The notes beneath the pieces were generated by a model. It saw only the letters and a program-made list of their open reading frames with translations. It had not been told where the DNA came from and did not search any database. 64,000 nucleotides of DNA from Achromobacter deleyi (GTDB lineage: Bacteria; Pseudomonadota; Gammaproteobacteria; Burkholderiales; Burkholderiaceae_B): positions 3,720,001 to 3,784,000 of the forward strand of contig NZ_CP065997.1 of the NCBI RefSeq assembly GCF_016127315.1. Reading direction: 5' to 3'. The number at the start of each line of letters is the position of its first letter. The stretch's first letter is position 1. Both the position numbers and the translations under genes were made by a program. Shown here one piece after another: positions 59,052 to 64,000 of the stretch.

Positions 59052-59906
59052 ATGAAACTCGTACGCTACGGCCAACCCGGCCAGGAAAAACCCGGCCTGA
59101 TCGACGCCCAGGGCGCGCTGCGCGACCTGTCGGGCGTGGTCGCCGACATCGACACCGCCGCCATCGCCCCGGCGACGCTGGCCAGATTGGCCAAGCTCGA
59201 CCCGGCCAGCCTGCCGCGCGTGGACGGCGCGGTGCGCTACGGCTGCCCGGTCAACGGCGTGGGCAAGATCGTCTGCGTCGGCCTGAACTACGCCGACCAC
59301 GCCGCCGAGTCGGGCCTGCCGGTGCCTGCCGAGCCGGTGCTGTTCCTCAAGCCCAGCTCGTCGCTCAGCGGCCCGGACGATCCGGTGATCATCCCGCGCG
59401 GCTCGGTCAAGACCGACTGGGAAGTGGAGCTGGGCGTGGTCATCGGCAAGAAGGCCTCGTACGTGGAAGAGAGCGAGGCCATGGACTACGTGGCCGGCTA
59501 CACCGTGGTCAACGACGTGTCCGAGCGCGAGTACCAGATCGAGCGCGGCGGCCAGTGGGACAAGGGCAAGGGCTGCGACACCTTCGCGCCGGTCGGCCCG
59601 TGGCTGGTGACGCGCGACGAGATCGCCGACCCGCAGAACCTCGACATGTGGCTGGAAGTGAACGGCCACCGCTTCCAGAACGGCAGCACCCGCACCATGG
59701 TGTTCGGCGTCAAGACGCTGGTCAGCTACATCAGCCGCTTCATGTCGCTGATGCCCGGCGATATCATCAGCACCGGCACGCCGCCCGGCGTGGGCCTGGG
59801 CCAGAAGCCGCCGGTCTACCTGAAGGCGGGCGACGAGATGCGCCTGGGCATCGCCGGGCTGGGCGAGCAGCGCCAGGCCCTGCGGGCCTGGACCCGGGCC
59901 GAATAA
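59052..59906 (+). CDS. Fumarylacetoacetate hydrolase family protein (2,4-diketo-3-deoxy-L-fuconate hydrolase-like)
   Basis: A 284-aa FAH-fold hydrolase. KIVCVGLNYADHAAESGLPVP, metal-binding TDWEVELGVVIGKKA (Glu pair), GYTVVNDVSEREYQ, KGCDTFAPVGPWLVTRDEI and SLMPGDIISTGTPPGVG. Family members cleave the C-C bond of 2,4-diketo acids. With the preceding SDR this gives the two final steps of the non-phosphorylating L-fuconate route, forming pyruvate and lactate. AAGGA eight bases before ATG 59052 supports the start. Confidence 0.9.
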   Translation: MKLVRYGQPGQEKPGLIDAQGALRDLSGVVADIDTAAIAPATLARLAKLDPASLPRVDGAVRYGCPVNGVGKIVCVGLNYADHAAESGLPVPAEPVLFLKPSSSLSGPDDPVIIPRGSVKTDWEVELGVVIGKKASYVEESEAMDYVAGYTVVNDVSEREYQIERGGQWDKGKGCDTFAPVGPWLVTRDEIADPQNLDMWLEVNGHRFQNGSTRTMVFGVKTLVSYISRFMSLMPGDIISTGTPPGVGLGQKPPVYLKAGDEMRLGIAGLGEQRQALRAWTRAE

Positions 59907-59934
59907 AATCGGGTTTCAATCCAACGCCGACGCC

Positions 59935-60783
59935 ATGACCGCTTCCAAGATTTCCTCTCCCGATCCCGCCACGCCCGAGGCCGACGCCGCGGACTCGCCA
60001 GGCGCGCAACGCTACGCCGCGCCCGCCCTGGAAAAGGGGCTGGACATCCTGGAGGCGCTGGCGGCCAGCCCGGCCGGCTACACGCTGGCCGAGCTGGCGC
60101 AGAAGATCGGCCGCAGCGTCAGCGAGATCTTCCGCATGGCGGTCACGCTGCAGCGGCGCGGCTTCGTGCAGGTCGACGACAACGACCGCTACACGCTGAC
60201 GCTGAAGATGTTCGAGCTGGCGCACCGCCAGCAGCCGCTCAAATCGCTGGTGAGCGTGGCGCTGCCGCTGCTGCGCGAACTGGCCAACCGCGCGCGCCAG
60301 TCCTGCCACCTGGCGGTCTACCAGGCGGGCCGGGTGGTGGTGATCGCCCAGGTCGACAGCCCCGAGCGCTGGTCGTTCGGCCTGAAGGTGGGCGTGATGA
60401 TGGGCCTGACCGACACGTCCTCGGGCCACGTGCTGCTGGCCTTTCGCGACGAGGTCGAGCGTACCCGCATGCTGGCCGCCCACATCAAGGTGGAAGGCGA
60501 GCTGGAGTCGGATCCGGGTGAACTGTTCCCGATCCTGGCGGACGTGCGCAAGAACGGCTGCGCCTGCATGGCCAGCCGCCAGATCCGCGGCATCACCAAC
60601 GTGGCGTATCCGGTGATGGGCGTGGGCAACCACGTCATCGCCGCCATCAACGTGCCGCACATCGAGCGCATCGACCGCAAGGAATCGCCCAGCATCGCAC
60701 AGGTGCAGGAGATCGTCGGCAACGTCGCCCAGCGGCTGTCGACCCTGATGGGCTACAGCGGCTACCTGCCGGAACAGGCGTAG
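59935..60783 (+). CDS. IclR family transcriptional regulator
   Basis: A 282-aa regulator. N-terminal winged HTH (ALEKGLDILEALAASPAGYTLAELAQKIGRSVSEIFRMAVTL) and an IclR effector domain (SCHLAVYQAGRVVVIAQVDSPE through GCACMASRQIRGITNVAYPVMG). The third gene of the plus-strand operon, 28 bases after the hydrolase. It probably controls the whole 52339-60783 cluster through the palindrome in the divergent promoter, with a sugar-acid intermediate as ligand. Confidence 0.93.
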   Translation: MTASKISSPDPATPEADAADSPGAQRYAAPALEKGLDILEALAASPAGYTLAELAQKIGRSVSEIFRMAVTLQRRGFVQVDDNDRYTLTLKMFELAHRQQPLKSLVSVALPLLRELANRARQSCHLAVYQAGRVVVIAQVDSPERWSFGLKVGVMMGLTDTSSGHVLLAFRDEVERTRMLAAHIKVEGELESDPGELFPILADVRKNGCACMASRQIRGITNVAYPVMGVGNHVIAAINVPHIERIDRKESPSIAQVQEIVGNVAQRLSTLMGYSGYLPEQA

Positions 60784-60831
60784 GAGCGGCAACGGCGTGA
60801 GCGGCGCGGCGCACGCCGTCTTCGCCGACGC

Positions 60832-61755
60832 CTACAGCGCCCGCACGGGCACGCACAACTCGCACACGAAGCGCCCGCTGGCCGGATCCTGGTCGGCGGG
60901 GCGGAAGCGCTCGAACAACGGCCGCTCGTCGCATTGCAGGCCGCTGCCCGGCAGCCATTCGCGGCACAGCGTCATCCAGGCGTCGGCGATCCGCGCGGGC
61001 GGCGCATTGAACACGGCGGCGGCGTAGCGGCCGCCGGGCAAGGTCGTGACCAGCGCCTGGCCGCCTGCCAGGAAGCCGTCCGGCACGGCGATGCAGGCGT
61101 CGTAGCGGCACTTGGCCGGCGCGGTGATGGCCGGATCGTCGTGGCCGACGCCGAAGCACTCGGCGTTGTCCAGGCCGTGCGACAGCATCCAGGGCTTGAC
61201 CACGCCGCGCCAGAACTCGCCGATGGCAGGGCCGTAGGGGCCGATCTTGCGCAGGTAGGCGACGCGGGTCGCGGGCAGGTCGATGAGTCTGACTTCCATG
61301 GTGGGCTCGCAGAAGAAAACGGAGCCGTCATGGTCGCGGGATTGCCCGTCCGGCGCCTGACCGGGCTTGCGCTCGGCCTGATCAGGATTGCTGTCCGCGC
61401 CGCGCCGGCGCAGGCGGCGTTCCTGGATGTCGGCCAGGCGGCGGGCGTCGGCGCCGGCGCGCCAGGCCGTGGGGGTGCAGCCGAACTTCTGCTTGAAGGC
61501 GCGCGCGAACGCTTCGCCGGAGCCGAAGCCGGTGGCCAGGGCGATGTCGAGCACGGCGTCGGCCGGACGGCAGCACAGCAGGAAGGCGCCGTACTCCAGG
61601 CGCCGGCGGCGCGCGTAGTCGCCTAGCGTCTCGCCCATCCAGGCGGCGAACACGCGGTGGAAATGGAAACGCGAGAAGTTGGCCACGTCCGCCAGCTGCG
61701 CCAGGTCCAGCGGCGTATCCAGGTGGCGGTCGATGTGGTCCAGCACCCGGTTCAT
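60832..61755 (-). CDS. AraC family regulator with GyrI-like effector domain
   Basis: A 307-aa regulator. The N-terminal AraC DNA-binding domain has two HTHs (LAQLADVANFSRFHFHRVF; VLDIALATGFGSGEAFARAFKQKFGCTPTAWR), followed by an Arg/Gln-rich linker. The C-terminal GyrI-like domain (EVRLIDLPATRVAYLRKIGPYG through LPGGRYAAAVF) resembles multidrug-binding Rob/BmrR sensors. ATG 61755 starts close to the typical N-terminus; TTG 61827 could add 24 residues. The target is unknown; it is transcribed alone. Confidence 0.88.
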   Translation of the reverse strand: MNRVLDHIDRHLDTPLDLAQLADVANFSRFHFHRVFAAWMGETLGDYARRRRLEYGAFLLCCRPADAVLDIALATGFGSGEAFARAFKQKFGCTPTAWRAGADARRLADIQERRLRRRGADSNPDQAERKPGQAPDGQSRDHDGSVFFCEPTMEVRLIDLPATRVAYLRKIGPYGPAIGEFWRGVVKPWMLSHGLDNAECFGVGHDDPAITAPAKCRYDACIAVPDGFLAGGQALVTTLPGGRYAAAVFNAPPARIADAWMTLCREWLPGSGLQCDERPLFERFRPADQDPASGRFVCELCVPVRAL

Positions 61756-61946
61756 GCGGCGCGCGTATTCGGCGCGGTGCAGCGGGGCGGCGGTATCGGG
61801 CGGGAGGTCGGAAGCGGGTGGGTTCAAGGCCGGGGCGCGACGAACGGAACGGTGACCGGCCGATGCGGCCGGGCGCCCGGGGGGCGGGCGCCTGGCGGCA
61901 CTATAGAAGATCGCGCCGCCGGCTGCACGGCGTGGCGCGGCCGCGC

Positions 61947-63449
61947 TCAAGCGGCCTGGATCGGGATCACCGCATGCACCGAACGGCCGCGCGCATCGAT
62001 CGCCACCGTCACCGGCATGTCGCGCACCTCGAATTCGTAGATGGCCTCCATGCCCAGGTCCTCGAAGGCGACCACGCGCGCCGCGCGCACGGCCTGCGAC
62101 ACCAGGTAGGCGGCGCCGCCCACCGCGCTCAGGTAGGCGCCGCCGTGCGCCTGGATCGCCTGCACCGCCAGCGGCCCGCGCTCGGCCTTGCCGATGGTCA
62201 CCAGCAGGCCGCTGTCGGCCAGCAGTCGCGGCATGAACTTGTCCATGCGGGCCGCGGTGGTGGGGCCGGCCGGGCCGACCGCTTCGCCGGCCACCGGATC
62301 GACCGGGCCGACGTAGTACAGCGCGCGCCCTTGCAGCGGCACCGGCAGCGGTTCGCCCCGCGCCAGCAATTCGTCCATGCGCTTGTGCGCGGCGTCGCGT
62401 CCGGTCAGTAGCCTGCCGGACAGCAGCAGCGTTTCGCCCACCTTCCACGATGCCACCTCGGCGCGCGTCAGGGCGTCCAGGTCGACGCGCCGGCCGCCGC
62501 TGGCGGGCAGGGCGTCCGGAATGCCGTCCCACGTCGCGGGGTCCGGTTGCGGCCATTGCGCCGGCCCGCTGTCGGGCATGGTGAACGTCACGAATCGGGT
62601 GGCGGCGCAGTTGGGCAGCAGCGCCACCGGCAGCAGCGCCGCGTGCGAGGCGGCGGTCGCGACCTTGACGTCGAGCACGGTGGTGTCGCCGCCCAGGCCC
62701 TGGGCGCCGATGCGCAGCGCGTTGACGCGCTGGTGGACCTCGATCCGCAAGCGCTCGACCGGATCACGCGCGCCGCGCGCCAGCAGCTCGGGCATGTCGA
62801 TCGGCGTGAACAGGGCGCGCTTGGCCAAGGCCATGGCCTGTTCCGGCGAACCGCCCACGCCCAGCCCCAGCACGCCCGGCGGGCACCAGCCGGCGCCCAT
62901 GCCGGGCAGTTGCGCCACCACCCAGTCGGCGACCGAGTCGCTGGGGTTGAGCATGGCATAGCGCGCCTTCACGTCGCCGCCGCCGCCCTTGGCGACCACG
63001 GTCAATTCCAGCCCGTCGCCCTCCACCAGTTCCACGTGCAGCATCGCCGGCGTGTTGTCGCGGGTGTTGCGGCGCAGGCCCAGCGGGTCGCGCACCATCG
63101 AGGCCCGCAGCGGATTGGCGGCACAGCCATAGGCGCGCGCCACGGCGCGGTCGGCCAGCGCCTGCAGGCTGGGCGTGGGGCCGGGACCGTCGGCGCGGAT
63201 GCGCGCGTCCATGCCGAGCCGGGCATACACGTGCGCCACGCCGGTGTCCTGGCAGACCGGGCGCCGCGCCCGCGCGCTCATCTTGCTGTTGACCAGCAAT
63301 TGCAGCAACGCATGGCGCGCGGCCGGGGCGGTCTCGCGCTCATGGGCGGCCTTCAGCGCCCGCACGAAATCGGGCGGATGCGTGTGGCTGACCGCCTGCA
63401 GGGCCTGGGCGATGCTGGTTTCGATATCGGAAGCGAGCAGGACGCGCAT
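61947..63449 (-). CDS. Class I fumarate hydratase family protein
   Basis: A 500-aa [4Fe-4S] hydro-lyase with the TtdA-like alpha and TtdB-like beta parts in one chain. Cluster cysteines are in RRPVCQDTG (residue ~65), GWCPPGVLGLGVGGSPEQAM and LLPNCAATRF; the beta part has GPTTAARMDKFMPRLL and FEVRDMPVTVAID. These enzymes hydrate fumarate or related acids (mesaconate, tartrate). It ends a few bases after a Bug-type binding protein on the same strand, so a role in a specialised dicarboxylate pathway is as likely as the TCA cycle. Confidence 0.92.
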   Translation of the reverse strand: MRVLLASDIETSIAQALQAVSHTHPPDFVRALKAAHERETAPAARHALLQLLVNSKMSARARRPVCQDTGVAHVYARLGMDARIRADGPGPTPSLQALADRAVARAYGCAANPLRASMVRDPLGLRRNTRDNTPAMLHVELVEGDGLELTVVAKGGGGDVKARYAMLNPSDSVADWVVAQLPGMGAGWCPPGVLGLGVGGSPEQAMALAKRALFTPIDMPELLARGARDPVERLRIEVHQRVNALRIGAQGLGGDTTVLDVKVATAASHAALLPVALLPNCAATRFVTFTMPDSGPAQWPQPDPATWDGIPDALPASGGRRVDLDALTRAEVASWKVGETLLLSGRLLTGRDAAHKRMDELLARGEPLPVPLQGRALYYVGPVDPVAGEAVGPAGPTTAARMDKFMPRLLADSGLLVTIGKAERGPLAVQAIQAHGGAYLSAVGGAAYLVSQAVRAARVVAFEDLGMEAIYEFEVRDMPVTVAIDARGRSVHAVIPIQAA

Positions 63450-63461
63450 GGGATGCCGGGC

Positions 63462-64000
63462 CTATTGCAGCGTGATGCCGGCCTGCTTGATGACGCCGGC
63501 CCAGCGCTTGCCTTCGTCGGCGGTGAACTGCTGGAAAGCGGCGGGCGCGTACTGGCCTTCGGGCAGCAACTGGATGCCCTGTTCCACCATCTTGCTGGTG
63601 AAGTCATTGTCGGCCAGCGCCTTCTGCCAGGCGCGGTACAGGGTCTGCACCACCGCGTCCGGCGTGCCCTTGGGCGCGTACAGACCGTACCAGGTGGATA
63701 CCTGGAAGCCCGGCAGGGCCTGTTCGCCCATCGGCGCCACATCGGGGAACTGCGCCATGGCGGTGGCGGAAGTCAGCCCCAGCGCGCGCACTTTGCCGCC
63801 GCGGGTCTGCGGCAGCGCGGTGTTGGTCTGGTCGAACATGGCATCGACCTGGTTGCCCATCAGGTCGTTCAGCGCCGGCCCGGCGCCCTTGTAGGCGATG
63901 GGCGTGATCTCCATGCCGGCCTGGCTGGCGAACATGGCGGCCACCAGGTGCGAAGTCGAGCCGACCCCGGCGTTACTGAAGTTGAGCTTGCCCGGATGCT
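63462..64000 (-). CDS. Bug family (TctC-type) solute-binding protein, 5' truncated by window edge
   Basis: The C-terminal ~179 residues of a tripartite tricarboxylate-type binding protein. Seen: GVGSTSHLVAAMFASQAGMEITPIAYKGAGPALNDLMGNQVDAMFDQ, GGKVRALGLTSATAMAQFPDVAPMGEQ, FQVSTWYGLYAPKGTPDAVVQTL, and the C-terminal FTADEGKRWAGVIKQAGITLQ. These match the Bordetella uptake gene family, which binds carboxylates in the periplasm. The gene begins beyond 64000. It lies 12 bases before the fumarase gene, suggesting co-transcription and a dicarboxylate ligand. Confidence 0.92.
   Translation of the reverse strand, partial: HPGKLNFSNAGVGSTSHLVAAMFASQAGMEITPIAYKGAGPALNDLMGNQVDAMFDQTNTALPQTRGGKVRALGLTSATAMAQFPDVAPMGEQALPGFQVSTWYGLYAPKGTPDAVVQTLYRAWQKALADNDFTSKMVEQGIQLLPEGQYAPAAFQQFTADEGKRWAGVIKQAGITLQ

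Noticed and set aside
61828..62556. Extension of the AraC-GyrI regulator into the fumarase gene
   Set aside because: Out-of-frame reading of fumarase with no AraC-related content.

Overview
The window is high-GC DNA from a member of the Burkholderiales, most likely Achromobacter or a close Bordetella relative. The clues are a Bug-type solute-binding protein at the right edge, the Burkholderiales-type families DUF2863, DUF2968 and DUF1178, an EF-P with arginine at position 32 beside its rhamnosyltransferase EarP, and many ABC uptake operons for organic and sugar acids. No tRNA, rRNA, CRISPR array, transposase or integrase was recognised, so this reads as ordinary chromosome with accessory catabolic and surface-structure islands.

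Layout. 1-1090: 3' end of a peptide-type ABC ATPase. 1331-3118: a TetX-like FAD monooxygenase convergent with a MarR regulator. 3147-6806: a repetitive Gly/Leu-rich lipoprotein and a two-partner-secretion outer-membrane transporter. 7217-8130: a small leader ORF and a stand-alone MHYT sensor. 8276-22095: a complete Tad/Flp pilus locus (flp, tadV, tadE, tadF-like, rcpC, rcpA, tadZ, tadA, tadB, tadC, tadD, DUF3613, tadG-like) ending with a sigma-54 activator. Two of its genes look broken as written: tadE has no usable start codon, and tadC misses its stop by one base at a G6 run. 22211-28744: housekeeping and conserved genes (DUF2968, DUF1178, efp, earP, DUF2863, a LigB-type dioxygenase, OmpA-like). 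28905-33901: acnA, a LysR regulator and a pirin. 34168-36366: a TonB siderophore receptor behind a Fur-box-like sequence.

36370-52256 looks like one catabolic regulon around a GntR/FadR-type regulator. It holds a branched-chain-type ABC transporter (with livM and livG fused into one gene), a quinone oxidoreductase, two SDRs, a CRYL1-like 3-hydroxyacid dehydrogenase, a BKACE beta-keto acid cleavage enzyme, a GldA-like dehydrogenase, a split transketolase, an AroE-like dehydrogenase and a GMC oxidoreductase. The same 13-bp palindrome lies before livK and before the transketolase operon, and a related palindrome lies before the SDR operon. I know of no described pathway with this gene set, and it is my main candidate for an undescribed system.

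52339-60783 is a second sugar-acid cluster: an enolase-superfamily dehydratase, a polar-amino-acid-type ABC transporter, a split UxaA-type dehydratase, a 2-keto-3-deoxy-L-fuconate dehydrogenase-like SDR, an FAH-family hydrolase and an IclR regulator. It resembles non-phosphorylating L-fuconate-type pathways. The right end holds an AraC-GyrI regulator, a class I fumarase and a truncated Bug protein.
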